Below, piece by piece: positions 50,701-62,100 of a DNA stretch of 64,000 bases (position 1 is its first letter; each line of letters begins with the position of its first letter). Location of the stretch: NCBI RefSeq assembly GCF_000006565.2, contig NC_031467.1, forward strand, positions 1,302,001-1,366,000. The letters run 5' to 3'. Below the pieces are notes generated by a model. That model was not told where the DNA came from. It saw nothing but the letters and a program-made list of their open reading frames with translations, and did no database searches. The position numbers were made by a program, and so were the translations under genes. This stretch comes from Toxoplasma gondii ME49 (taxonomy: Eukaryota; Apicomplexa; Conoidasida; Eucoccidiorida; Sarcocystidae).

Positions 50701-53700
50701 ATGTAAGTATATATGTATACATATGCATATTTGTGTGTAAATACCTATGCGTATTTGGATATATGAGCATCTATGCATGTCTGCATGGCGCACGAAGAGA
50801 GAGCTGAGTTTTCTCGCATATCTATGTACATGTTTTGTGCATTTGAGAAAGTATCGCGGTTGTCCTCCTGCTGACGGCTTTTGTCTCAGGAATCACGTGG
50901 ACTCGAGTTGGACCCCGAGCGCAAGAAATCGTGAGGCATGTCCTGTTCTTACAGCGTCTGCGCGCTCAGATACTTGAATGAGCGCGTCGCACAGTCGCTG
51001 GAAGAGCGGATCGAGAGGTGTCGACGCAGGTCGCTCGCCGTCGCCAGCAGTCATGTGGTCTGCCAGTTCGTGCAGAAGCCAGCAGACATTGACGGCTACT
51101 CGCGGCTGGTCGAGAAGGCGCCGAACAATCGCTGCGAGCAGCGAGTTGCTTTCGACCACGACGGTGCCGTCTGCATTCACGAGTTTCTGCAGAACGACGG
51201 GTGTGTGAAACTGCGCAATGCGCCCCAACGTCCAGGCCGCCGTGTCGCGTACGGCGACAGAAGAGTCTTGCAGGACGTCGACGAGCGACGCAAAAGACTC
51301 TTCAACGAGAGGCTTCAGCGCCTCCGTGTCCGGACCTTCCATCACGCTCCCGAATGCCAAGACGGCCGCCTCGCGCCGCGTCCAGTCTGGGCTCGCGAAG
51401 TTCTCAGAGACGAATTGAATCACCGGCGGCAAAATGTCGTTCTTCACTACCTGAAGAGAGAAGCGAGGGGGCGCGAACGAGGCGGGGAAAGTGGAAGAAC
51501 AGGAAGAGACGCGCGCGAAGACACCACTCACGAACCCCCAGAGACACACCGAAAACAGGAGGCGCTGCGGGGAGGGGAGGCGGAAGATGAGGTTGTGGAG
51601 AGAGGAGCAGGCGAGAGCAGGGAAGAAGAGACGAAGAACACGAGGCAACAAGTCACACACACAGACCCAGAGATCTGCCCCGCGTTCCTGCGAATCGGAG
51701 ACACCCTCATCAGGATATCTCTCTTCTGCGTCTCCCGCTGTTCCCTTCTTCTCTTTCGACCTTCGCGCTCTCTCCCTTGTCCACTTTTCGTTCGCGTTCT
51801 TCTCTCTCCCTTTTCTCTCTCCCCTTTCTCTCTCTGTCTTTCCTCTCCTCTCTCTTCTGCGTCTCCGTTTTCTGCCTCCTCTGTCCTTGCTCTCGTTTCT
51901 CCTGTCTCCTTCGCACCTGCGCGCAGAGTCCGAGACATGTGCCCGCAGCCATGGCGGCAGTCCACGAGTCTGCGGCGTCTGTCTCTTCGCTGTCTTGTTG
52001 GGTCAGGGTGTTGAGGAGAATCGGAAGAAGAAACGGGAGAGCTTGTTTGACGATGTGACAGTTCCGCGGCACAGCGCTCTCGGCGCCGTCTGCGCCCAGA
52101 GCAGCAGCTTCTTCTTCTTGCTGCTGAATGTCGATCTCCACATCCGCAATCGTGTTCCATAACTCCATCGCCGCAATGCACACGCTGGCGTCGCCACTCT
52201 TCAGCGCCTCCCAGGAGAGTGGACCGACCCCACTCATGTACGGCTCGAGCATCGAGTAGTACTCTTCTGCGACCTTGACGAGGCACTCGAAAGCCGACAC
52301 CTGCACGGCCTGGTGCGCCACCTTTGTGTTCTCCAACACCACTTGAATGATGTATTCGCGCTCCGTCTACGAGAACAGACAACGCGCGGCGACTCCGAGC
52401 TCTTCAGCAGAGAGCTCGCATCTCTTTCTCGCTCTCACGCGGAACGGCAGACGCGTCCAAACGCCCGGAAACAGCGCGTCGGAGAAACACTCACGAGGGC
52501 GATAAGGAGAGAGAGGGAGTGGGGGAGAGGGAGAGAAGCAAAAACAGAGGATGAAGGAAGAAGCGAAGCCGTAACGGCAGACAGAGTCCACAGGCAAGCA
52601 ATCAAGATGGGAGGCGACACACGCCTCGTCCCTTTCTCCGTTGCCGCGGGAGGCGTGAGGTCGCAAGCGACACAGACAGTAAGCGAAAACAAAAAGAAAG
52701 AAAACAGTGGAACATCTGCCTCGAGAGAGTCCACAGTATCTGGACGGAACGAAGCTTACCTGGTTCTCGAAGTTTTTCTTTGAAAAAATCAGAGCGTGGT
52801 AAAGAGCCTTGAGAGCTGCAACTTTCAGCTGTACATCCTCGTCCTTCATGCCTGCAGTCGCACACAAGAGAGCATTTCTTTCGATTCCTCTTTTCCAACC
52901 TTTCAGAGACTCAAAGACTTCTTTGATGTCATTAGGTTTTAATAAAGAGACTATGCAAAACCACACTCAATCCGCCGGTCTCGCTTCACACAAGGCTCGA
53001 TTCGCTCCTATGGCTAGTGCCTGCGACCGCACATGCAGAGACAGGCAACACGAGCCTTTTCCTTCTCTGGAGTGCACGAGTCTTTCTCTGCATGCGTCTG
53101 AGTCTTCACACGAGGGCCGAATCAACAGAGATTTCCCCACAGTGTTGAACTCTGGTGATCCTGTTCTCGAGATGAATGCTTCGGTCCGTTTCAAAGAACC
53201 GCGAGATCTCTGGCCACGATCCATTCTCGCACCTCCATCGGTTCTTCTCCCCTCTCTCCATCTTTCTTTCTGCGCTCTTCTCCCTCTTTCTCTTCTTCAC
53301 GACCCCACCTATCCTTCCTCTGCCCTCTCCTCGTCTGCACGCTCGTTGTTTTTCCCTCTTTTGTCTGGTCCTCTAACCGCGTACCCTGAACGACGGCGGT
53401 GAGGATGTTGTTGCAGTGAGCCTCGCTCAAAACGTCTGCAGGGTCTTCGCCAGTCTCCTCCACTATGTCTGCGTGTTCCTCGCACAAGTAGGAGAGACAT
53501 GTCAGCGCGTTGCGCCCAAACACCTTGCGGTGTACAGACACCCCGTCCGCCTGCGCGTTCGCCTCCGGAGTCATCGTCGCTTCTGTCACGAGCGTCAAGA
53601 GGAAGGGCAAAAGCTCGGGGAAGCCGTCGCCCGGCAGCTCGATTCTCCCGATCTTCGACAACACCTGGCACACTGCATTCGCCACCTGGGAGTAACACAA

Positions 53701-53898
53701 AACGCAAAAGGCACATACCGCAGACCCTCAATGACGCTTCCCTCCTGTGAACGCACAGACAGCGAGAGGGCTGCGCAAGCATGCGCGTCTACCACTTTAG
53801 AGAGATGAAGAAGCAGAGGCGCAGTACTTACAGATGGACATGCGCGTACGGCTTCACAATGCCAAAAAAACATATACACGCATACATATGCGCAGACA

Positions 53899-53937
<39 letters not shown>

Positions 53938-55349
53938 AGGGAAATTCTGGATCTACACGATGTAGACATGCGCGCTTGCACGCATGCTTTGTTAAACTGA
54001 AACGCACTTGGATGTGTTCGGTTTTGATCGCAGCGAGGAGCTGCAGGCGCATCGCCTGTTTCGCCGCTTCGGCGACTGCGCGCCACTTGTCTGCCGCTGC
54101 ACTGTCGAGGACGACATCCTGAAAAAAAGAAAACATCTCGCATTTTCTCAAGATGTTCTCAGCCGTGAATACAAAGCGCCCCTCACAGTTCTCTGCGCAC
54201 CACATGCAGTCTGTTTTTCCAGTCCTGGATCTTCTGTTCTCTCTGCTCTACGACGCGTCGAGCGACACCCGTCTCTCCCAGCCTCGAAGAGAATTCTTCC
54301 CTCGTGTCGATTTGCCGACATTCAACACCCAGTTCGAGACGCAGCCTCAGGATCGAATTGACACTGTGGTGCACATGACGCCCTCCTCTTCCGTAGACTT
54401 TTCTTCGATTCACAAGGCTCGAGAACTTTTACTGAAATTCCCGTTCGTCAACTGCCGCCTGGAGAGAGCGCGTTCGCGCTCTCCACGACAGACACATGGC
54501 CTTTGCCCTGCGGGCGCCGAGTCCGTTTGGAGAAAGTGTGCGTATTTTTGCATGAATTTTCACTTTTTTTCTGCTTTTTTTCTCGATATTGACGTCTATT
54601 CCTTCAGGCATTCTCTGCGACGCTCAGCAGGTATTTTAAGAATTTGGGGAAAAAGTGTATTGGCAGAATAAACTTGAGGAAGCACGGCCGGCGTCAACAA
54701 GAATCTGCAAGGCATCAACTGGATGTCCTCAGAAAATCTTTTCCTTCTGCTCAGCTGGAGACCAACACCCCTCTACGATGTTCCTCGATAATCTACGCCC
54801 TTGGCGAACCCATGTGTCAGGATTTCGCCTTGCCCCAGCTCCCGAGGTTTCGCAGAGGCTCTGTTCTGGACCACGAACGAGTTGCTTCCTAAGCCTTTTC
54901 TCACATTTTCTTTGGTCAGTCAGACACAGGAGATCTCGTAGCTTCAGTCTACACACTCTTGTTTGCGGCCTTCTTCGGCGCGCGGAATCGGCGTCTTCCA
55001 GCCTTGCTCTCTGCTCCCGACCCGTCTGCTGCGTCTAGGTCTGTGCAGCAGCCGCCGACCGGCTTTCTCCAGTTACCTTGGCACTGATGCAGTTCTTGAA
55101 GGTGACGGCTGCGATTTGCTTCGCCAGAAGTTGCTCCTGAACTTGGAGCGGATCTGCCGAGAGCTGCGCGTCGAGGACTCTCGCGAGAGAGATGAGAAAA
55201 AGACTGAAGTCCCCGTCGCGCGCGCCGACCAACTGCTGCTCCGCCTGCTCGCGAACCTGCTGGCGAGGGTCCAGCGTCGAAACCAGCAGCTGCTGCATCA
55301 GCTGCAAAGAGGCGCGGTCGCCCTCATCCGTCTGCCCCGCAGTCGCCAT
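44710..55349 (-). CDS. KPNB1: Importin beta (karyopherin beta-1)
   Basis: I predict 13 exons: 55349-55077, 54118-54008, 53685-53385, 52851-52760, 52366-51917, 51450-50974, 50310-50250, 49601-49291, 48761-48670, 48251-47871, 46991-46827, 46348-46134 and 44908-44710 (about 1040 aa). Importin beta carries cargo, often with importin alpha, through nuclear pores and releases it on RanGTP. The protein is a chain of HEAT repeats. Landmarks matching the family include LAKQIAAVTFKN (exon 1), CLSYLCEEHADIVEE (exon 3), GMKDEDVQLKVAALKAL (exon 4), an acidic loop DIQQQEEEAAAL with ELWNTIADVE (exon 5), DWTRREAAVLAFGSVMEGP and VRDTAAWTLGRI (exon 6), and ELVGDVSRALG (exon 10). The ending is VKQAIELVGDLISTYGGDL across the exon 12/13 junction. 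The start ATG at 55347-55349 is followed directly by the conserved N-terminal helix. Eleven of twelve junctions match in phase; exon 8/9 is off by one base. The final exon could instead splice at GTACGA (44757) to a short exon not found. Confidence 0.93.
46534..46559. repeat. AT microsatellite in importin beta intron
   Basis: A (AT)13 run in the intron between exons 11 and 12. Confidence 0.9.
49243..49262. repeat. AT microsatellite in importin beta intron
   Basis: A (AT)10 run lies about 28 bases past the exon 8 donor, inside the intron whose two flanking exons do not match in phase. Confidence 0.9.
49784..49796. repeat. G13 homopolymer in importin beta intron
   Basis: Thirteen consecutive G on the + strand (C on the transcribed sense) lie in the intron between exons 7 and 8. 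Exact length is unreliable in most sequencing. Confidence 0.85.
50095..50112. repeat. AT microsatellite in importin beta intron
   Basis: A (AT)9 run in the intron between exons 7 and 8, preceded by ATATATGC. A CATGCATGCATGC run follows downstream at about 50231-50243, next to the exon 7 donor. Confidence 0.85.
53902..53933. repeat. AT microsatellite in importin beta intron
   Basis: The longest AT run here, (AT)16, lies in the short intron between exons 2 and 3. Confidence 0.9.
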
Positions 55350-58300
55350 TTCCAGAGCGTTCAGTGAAAGAACCGAGACAAGGAGCGGAGACAGACGGCG
55401 CACGACGGAGGAGACAGGAGAACGCGAGAGGAGGGAGGAAGAGGAGGGACAGGAGACACAGGAGAGAAATAGAAACGACAGAAGACACAAGGAAGCGAGA
55501 AAGGGAGGAGAGAGAGAGAGGAGAGCCAGAAGACGCGAAAGAAAGACAGGAGAAAGAAGGGAGAGTAGTGGAACAAAGGAGACAGACAGGAAGACCAGGC
55601 GTGGAGGGGAGACAACGGAGGACGAAGAAGGGGGGCAGACAGAGGAGGAGACACACGTCAACGAGACAGAAGAAGAGCTGAACACAAGAGCGCCAGAAAC
55701 CGAGGAAAGAAAGAGAGCTCACGCAGAGAGGGCGAGAAGGACTGGATGAGGCCCGTGAAGACGGAGAGACAGGCTTCGAGACTTCGAGTTACACAGGCGT
55801 TTCGCCAGTAGAAGAGGAGACGAGAAAAGGAAGCGAAACCACGACTTCGAATCCGACGAAGCTCGTGTATCTCCTGAACAGAGAGGTCCTGTCTCCCGCA
55901 CAGTCTGCCTGTCTCCAAAGTTGCTCGAATATCGGGGCCGCAAAGCCCCCCGGATTTGCAGGCGCCGCAGGCACACCTGGGTCTTGATCACTGTCTCGCC
56001 GAAGAAGGCCTCGTTGTCTTCATTCTCTCCTCGACTGCGACTCTCCTTGTTCTCCCCTCAAACTCTCCGCCAGCGAACTGTGTCGGCCTGCGCCGATAGA
56101 GGAGACGACGCGAAGACAGTTTTACAGCGACACACTGTTCTGCCACCAAGAGTGCAGTTCTCAGTCGCTCTCTGTCTCCTTTCTGCTTCCTTCGTTCAGC
56201 GCTGTGTGGCTGGGGCAAGGTCTCTGGAGTCCGCCGAGGAGTCTCCCCGCGCCTCGGACTCCGCCGTGGCGGCGCGCGACCGCTGTCGGAGAGAGAGAGA
56301 GATCGCCCTGAGTCGGCGGGGATCGCCGCAGGTCGCCTGTCCGCGAGGTACGCCGAGCGCCAGAGAGGGAAGGAGGCGCAACTCGTCGAGATCGAGGACG
56401 CGGAGAACAGAGGAGCTGCCGACTCGCCCGAGCGCGGCAAAGGCTGCGACTGTGCCCGGAGGAGAGAGGCGCAGGCGCAGCGCCTCGCGGGCTGTACAGA
56501 GGCTCGGGTACAGAAACGGTGCACCTTTGAGGAGACGAACGAGGAGCGACCAGAAGAAGTCGCGTACCGAGAGACTGTTTTTGACGAGGAAGACGAGAGA
56601 CTTTGGAGCACACGGGGCGAGGAGGCGCGGAAGGCAGAGGCGCGGAAGGCAGAGGCGCTGCGCCGTTAGAGCCGAGACAAGCCGTTGGGCGAGTCGACTC
56701 GCGACAAGAAGCAACGAGAAAGTGAAAAGGTTTATGAGCAGTGAAGACTGGGGAGGACTTTCGAGACGGAGGTTATCGGTAGCAAGAGCGGACTGGGGAG
56801 CGGCGCGCGCGCGTTAGCAGAATTCCAAAGACGCTGGCGAATCAAGGCGACGCACACCGTGGGGAAAAGTGTCGAGAAGGCGCGAAAAGAGAAAGGCGTC
56901 GGGACCCGTGGTTTTTCACGCGTGCGCGGGAGCGAGGGAAAGACGAGAAAAATGCTTGTGCGGGAAAACGCAGGTCCGCAAACGGGAGCCGGAAGACCGA
57001 GACCCGAAAGTTTCTTTTCGCAGCAAAACCTCCAGGAAACACCTGTGCGGGTGGGGGCGGTCAACAGAGCTGTAGAGACACCGTAGAGCGCCGGCGACCG
57101 AGCGCTGTTCGCCCGAGCAGAGTTTTCGAAACTCTTTCGCGTTCCCGCACAATCTCCGCCTCACTCTCCAGTTGGAGTTGCGTCTGAGCCGCCGCGAGCG
57201 GGAAAGACGAGTCGGAATGGAAGAAACGCTCCTTTGCTTCCTGGCGAGAAAACGCGTTGCGAAGCCGCGCAGGCCACCGCACACGCTGCCTGGTCACCTC
57301 GGCAAAAAAGAGGAAAGCTACAACCCCCTCTTCCCCCCTCACTTTTCCTGCGCCCCCCTGGTCGACGACGCGGACTGCGCAGGCGAGAGAAGAAGCCCTC
57401 GCTCGTAGCCTGGTCTCGCGCAGCTCTTGCGCGAAAAAAGACGAGGAAAAAGAGAGACCCGAAAGGCAGGAGCGACGTGGATCTCCTGCCCTCTCCTTTG
57501 TCGTGAAGTCGTCCACCCGGGTGTCTCTCCTGTGCCGAGCATAGGCGTCAGAGAGAGGTCGAATTCCTCTCCCGAGGACTTGCACCCGGGACCCCAGGTT
57601 CGACGGTGTCTCGTCAGCTGTGCATGAACCAAGGAAAAGACGCTGTATTCCTCGCTTTAGCGACGAAGTTCTGCCTGTTCTGCTCCAGAGGGCTCTCTTT
57701 TTTACGGTTGCTTGACCGGATTTCCTTCTCCGAAGCCCCAGTCTCCTCCCGCCAGTCCACGAGTGTGTCGCCGGCGGCTTTGCGCAGAAACAGGGCCTCT
57801 TGGAGCAGCCGCCAAAGCCTCGCAAAAACCGGATCTTCCTCCAGGGTCCCTTAGCTCGCCTCTCTTCTCTCCACAGACACTACCGCGGAAAGCGCAGAAG
57901 CTCAGAAGAGGGAGGCGAGAGAGATCATACCCTCCAGGCAGCCTTCCGCGAGTTCAACAGTCTGACGCCTCGCCGCCCCTCCTCCCCGCCCCTCGGCGGC
58001 TCTCTCTTCGGTTATGCGCGCTATTTCCTTCCTTCCCTCCTCAACTCACCTTCCACGACGTTTGATAGAAAACCGACGGAAGCAGAGCACGCGGTAGAAA
58101 CTCCTCTGCCCGTGAGACGTCGAAGGACAGTCGGCGTCGAGCGTTCAGCTCCGCGTCGAAGGGGAAGAAGTCCACAAAAGCATTTCTTGCTTCCCTCTGA
58201 AAGCCGAACAGGGATCGAGTCGAAGGAAATGAGTGGAAGCGCACGATACAAACAGGGCGTCTGTGCAGCGCAGACGAGAGGAGTGCATGTGAGGCTCTCT

Positions 58301-59145
58301 GGGGGGGTTCTGTGAAGGACAGTTTTCTGCTTTTATCCGTCTCGTACCACAAAACGGTCCAGAAACGCTGGTTTCCAGCCAGCCCAGAAGTGTCACCCGT
58401 CGCAGCTTCGAGGCGAGGGCATCTCGTTGCACTCCATAAGTCGCATGGCTCCTGTCCCTCGGAGGCCATGCCAACTCAGGAGGAGGGCTGAGAAGAGGGA
58501 TTCAAGTGTGACACTGGGACCGTGGCTGGTGCGGCGGACTGGTTCTTGACCCGCAGCATTTTTGAGGGGCCGTCATGAGGAAAGGCGAGAATCCTTTTCT
58601 AGTTGCTGCAACGATTCCCCGCGTTCTACGCCGCAGGGAAACAACACAGGGCTTCAGGTACCCTTCAACAAGGTGCTCAGTGAAGTCGCTCTAGGAGTCT
58701 GTAGCTTCGGTTCGCTGTCTCTTTTCCATTCGCTGCTTCCTAAGTGTAAAGTCGCCTTTATCCTGTTCGTTCAGAGAGCGCCTTCTCGGCCTCGCGCCCC
58801 CGGTTCGCTCAGGGGACTAGGAGACATGTTTCTGCGTCGATTCATGGCTCCACATCTTCAACTGCATCTTGCTCAGTGACAGGGGGGCGACGAGCGGACG
58901 CGGAGGCGCGGAGACACTCCGAAGACTCGAACGTTGAGTTGTTCCGACCTTGGAGGCGGAGAGAGGCTAGACCTGGCTCTGCTTCACACCCGAAGTCAGT
59001 GGGAGCCGAATCGATGGCGAAATGAGGAACGTCTGTCCGTGCACTTTGTGGTAGTAAGAGAAGTGTGTTTTCGGGAGAGGAACCGCCATTTTCCGGACAG
59101 AAGGTTTCTCGAGTGGCACTTTGCTTCTTTTTCCTTTTTCACACG
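55350..59145. other. Divergent promoter/leader region, purine-rich
   Basis: This 3.8-kb region lies between the importin beta ATG (-) and the HisRS ATG (+). The first ~400 bases are strongly purine-rich on the + strand (GAGA/GGAG repeats, about 55370-55740), giving a CT-rich importin beta leader. Long frames are open on both strands (55921-56817 +; 56714-56196 - and 57825-57061 -), but they are Arg/Ser-rich and motif-free, as expected from GC-rich biased DNA. No tRNA could be folded. Confidence 0.5.
56622..56660. repeat. 15-bp tandem repeat, 2.6 copies
   Basis: GAGGCGCGGAAGGCA is repeated perfectly twice (56622-56636 and 56637-56651), followed by a partial third unit. It lies in the importin beta/HisRS divergent region. 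Confidence 0.85.
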
Positions 59146-62100
59146 ATGCTGCATGTCCTGCTTCTTCTGCTTGCGTTTTCGTTTTCTGTGGTCTCTGCTG
59201 ATCGCCGGACATGGGCGACCTCGCAGGCAACTTGGACATGGCCAGCCCACTGCCTCCATGAAAAAAGAGGGGGCTTATCTCTGTCTCTGTCGTCGTTTTT
59301 ATCCGCGGAGAAGGTGGGGACAGATCCGCTTCTGCCCTTCTCGCTTCTGTCGCCTTCTTCTCAACAGAGGACTCCTTCAGGGACAAGCCGTACGAGGACA
59401 AAGTCCTCTCTTCTGACATCTCAGTGTCCAGGAGATTTGGAGAGCGGAAGGCCGGTTCAGCGTATCCTCAGAGAACGAGGTGCGGGGGGTTCGTCTGGAA
59501 TTCCGGGGAGCTCTGACAGACCAAGCGGAAGACCGGCTTTCGGCTTCGTTTCTCCGCTGCTCGAACAGGCGACGGCTGTGGCCGCAGATGGCCGTCACAG
59601 GCAAGGTTCTTGGCGGGGCTGCATGCAGTCCCGCGGCTCCCTTTCGACCAGGAATTCGCCTCCGGTCTGGCGCGCCGACGGTGCTAGAAGCACTCTGCTT
59701 GGCTGTAGCAGAGCGAGGAGAGACACGAGGGAAGAAACGCGTAACAAACTGCAGTTGTGTCTGCCAGCCGTCGTGGGGGCCTCTGCGTCAAACGGGCAAA
59801 GGTCGAGGCGGGCACTCAGCGAGAACTTGGAGTGTACGTACAGTCGGCCCGTGTGCTGGACAGGGAGCAAGGCTGGCGGTGTTGAGCCCGCGCGTGGGTC
59901 GCTCGTGGATGCCACTTCGACCTCTGCCTTGTTTTCCTCCTCGCTGCTGCATCCCGTGCGCGGCAGTCAAGATTTTCCGCCTCTGCTTTGGCGGCTTCAC
60001 CAGTGGCTTTTCTCCCAGTGGCGCGAAACCGCCGCGTCGTTCGGTTTCTACGAGTTCGCGACGCCCGTCGTCGAGCCTGCCGAGCTGTACGTCCACCCCA
60101 GCGGGGAGCGGAGTGCGCGGCTTCGAGGTGACGCCGGTACAGTTGCCGACGGAGAAGCGGGGCAGCATGCCGCAAAGGAAAGTTCCCCCGAGAAAAGAGG
60201 ATGCAGCAGCTTGAGGTCAGTGGACTTCTTCTCGACTTCAGCGCCCCATCCTGAGGTCACAGACACGGCGAAAGCGTCGCGCTCGGACTTTGGCACGCAG
60301 TTCATCGAGGGTGCCCGACCCCCCAGTCTGACAGCGTCGCCGAGTTCCCGCCAAAGGACGACCTGGGAGGTTCCACCTCACCTCTACCTTTTCAGAGACC
60401 AGAGTGAGAGGCCACTGGCCCTTCGTCCAGAACTGACACCGTCGCTCTGTCGCCTGCTGCTTCGGCTGTACGCGAAGCCTCAGCGACGCGTCTCCGGCGT
60501 CTCTCCTCCCCCGTTCCGGGAGTCTGCTTCGACGAAGAGAACTGACGAAAGTGGTGGAAAACCGACGAGCAGCGACTGGGATTCCAACCGAGAAAATCAC
60601 GACGCCGAGGGCTGCCGCGTCGGAGCTCCAACAGCCGCCGTGCGAGATCCGAGTCGAGGAGAGTCGCCACGCTGCAACGTGGAAAGCGTGAGTTGCACAG
60701 ACAGTTCAGGGCGCGGAAGTCGAGGGCGAGACGAGCAGAGCGAAGAGGCAGATGCTAGAAGGAACGGCCGCAAGCACGCGTGCAGCGTCGCAGCGTTGGA
60801 GAGCCTCGTCGCGAATCCTTCCCTGCCTGTTCGGCTCACCTCCATAGGCGATTGCTGGCGCTACGAGAGACCCGGTCGCTGCCGTCGAAGGCAACACTGG
60901 CAGTGGAATCTCGACATCGTCCTGGGTCCCGGCGAAGAAGAGCTGAATGCTCTGCAGCCACAACCGGCCCGCAGGATGCATGCAAGCGGAAGCGCTACTG
61001 CGAGAGGCGCCAGCGACGGCGCGCGGGGCGGCCGCGACGTTTGTTTCCAGGGGCGGCGTTCGCGGCACCCAGAACATCTCCCAGATGCACGGCCCGAGGC
61101 GGAAGTCCTTGCGGCGGCGGTGTCCCTGCTGGAGAAACTCGGGCTGCGTCCAAAAGATGTCGAGATTCGAGTCGGCAGTCGACGAATCCTAGAAGCCCTC
61201 CTCGTTCGCCTGGGCGTCATCGACGGCCAAAAGCTCTGGGCACAGACTCGCGCTTCGCCGGAGGACGAGAGCGAGGAAGTACCAGAACCGAAGGGAATGG
61301 AACAGCAGGCGGAAGCAGGGAAGGGGAGAAAAGCGTTAGACGCAAGTGGAGTGGAATCAGAGGCGGGTGGCGCATCGCGAGACGGAAGAGGTAGAGGGGA
61401 GGAGAGGCGAGAAGACGCAGACGAGAGTCCTCCTCAGGAGGGCCGCAGCTCTGTTTTACATACGCGGGCAGAGGCGGACGGAGCCGCAGGCTCGATCCAG
61501 GGTGTGTGCGTCGAGGGAGAAAGCGGTGGCAATGTGGAGAAGGTCGACAAAGTTGGAACACCCTCGTCAAGCAGCAGCCGGGAGAGCCAAAGAAGTGGAC
61601 TTGAGGGCACAGAAAGAGAGAAGGAGACGCAGAAGGTTGAGCAGATCTGTCAGGTTCTCGACCGGCTGGAACGACACTCTGTCGAGGATGTTCTCCCGGA
61701 ACTTAGCAAAGTCACCGGTTTAGGTCTCGATGACGCTCGTGCGTTGGTTCAGTCCCTTCAGGCGTTTAGTCCTTTCGACCCCATCCCGACTGAGACACGA
61801 GGCCAGTTGTCTGCTTCCGAGTCTCCCTCTGCTGGCTCTGTCTCGGCTTCTCCTGAGTCCTCACCTGCTGCCGCTTCCTTGGTCGACAGACAGCTGGCGG
61901 CAGCCGTCGAAGAGGTCCGACAACTCTTCGACCTGTTCCCGCTGTACGGGCTCTCCCACGAGTGGCTCTCTTGGCACCTGCTGACTGTGAGAGGACTAGG
62001 GTACTACCGCGGCCTGGTGTTTGAAGCTTTTGAGCGCGTAGCCTCTTCCTCTTCGCGAGCTTTCGAGGCAGAGAGCAGGGCGGGTAGAGGAGTGACGACA

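Noticed and set aside
55921..56817. 298-codon Arg-rich + strand frame, and overlapping minus-strand frames
   Set aside because: GC-rich biased DNA keeps several frames open at once. There is no conserved block, and the composition looks like a reverse-frame artefact of the importin beta leader region.
57540..57620. tRNA-like T-loop pieces (GGTCGAATTCC, GGTTCGACGG)
   Set aside because: I could not pair acceptor, D and anticodon stems around either piece.
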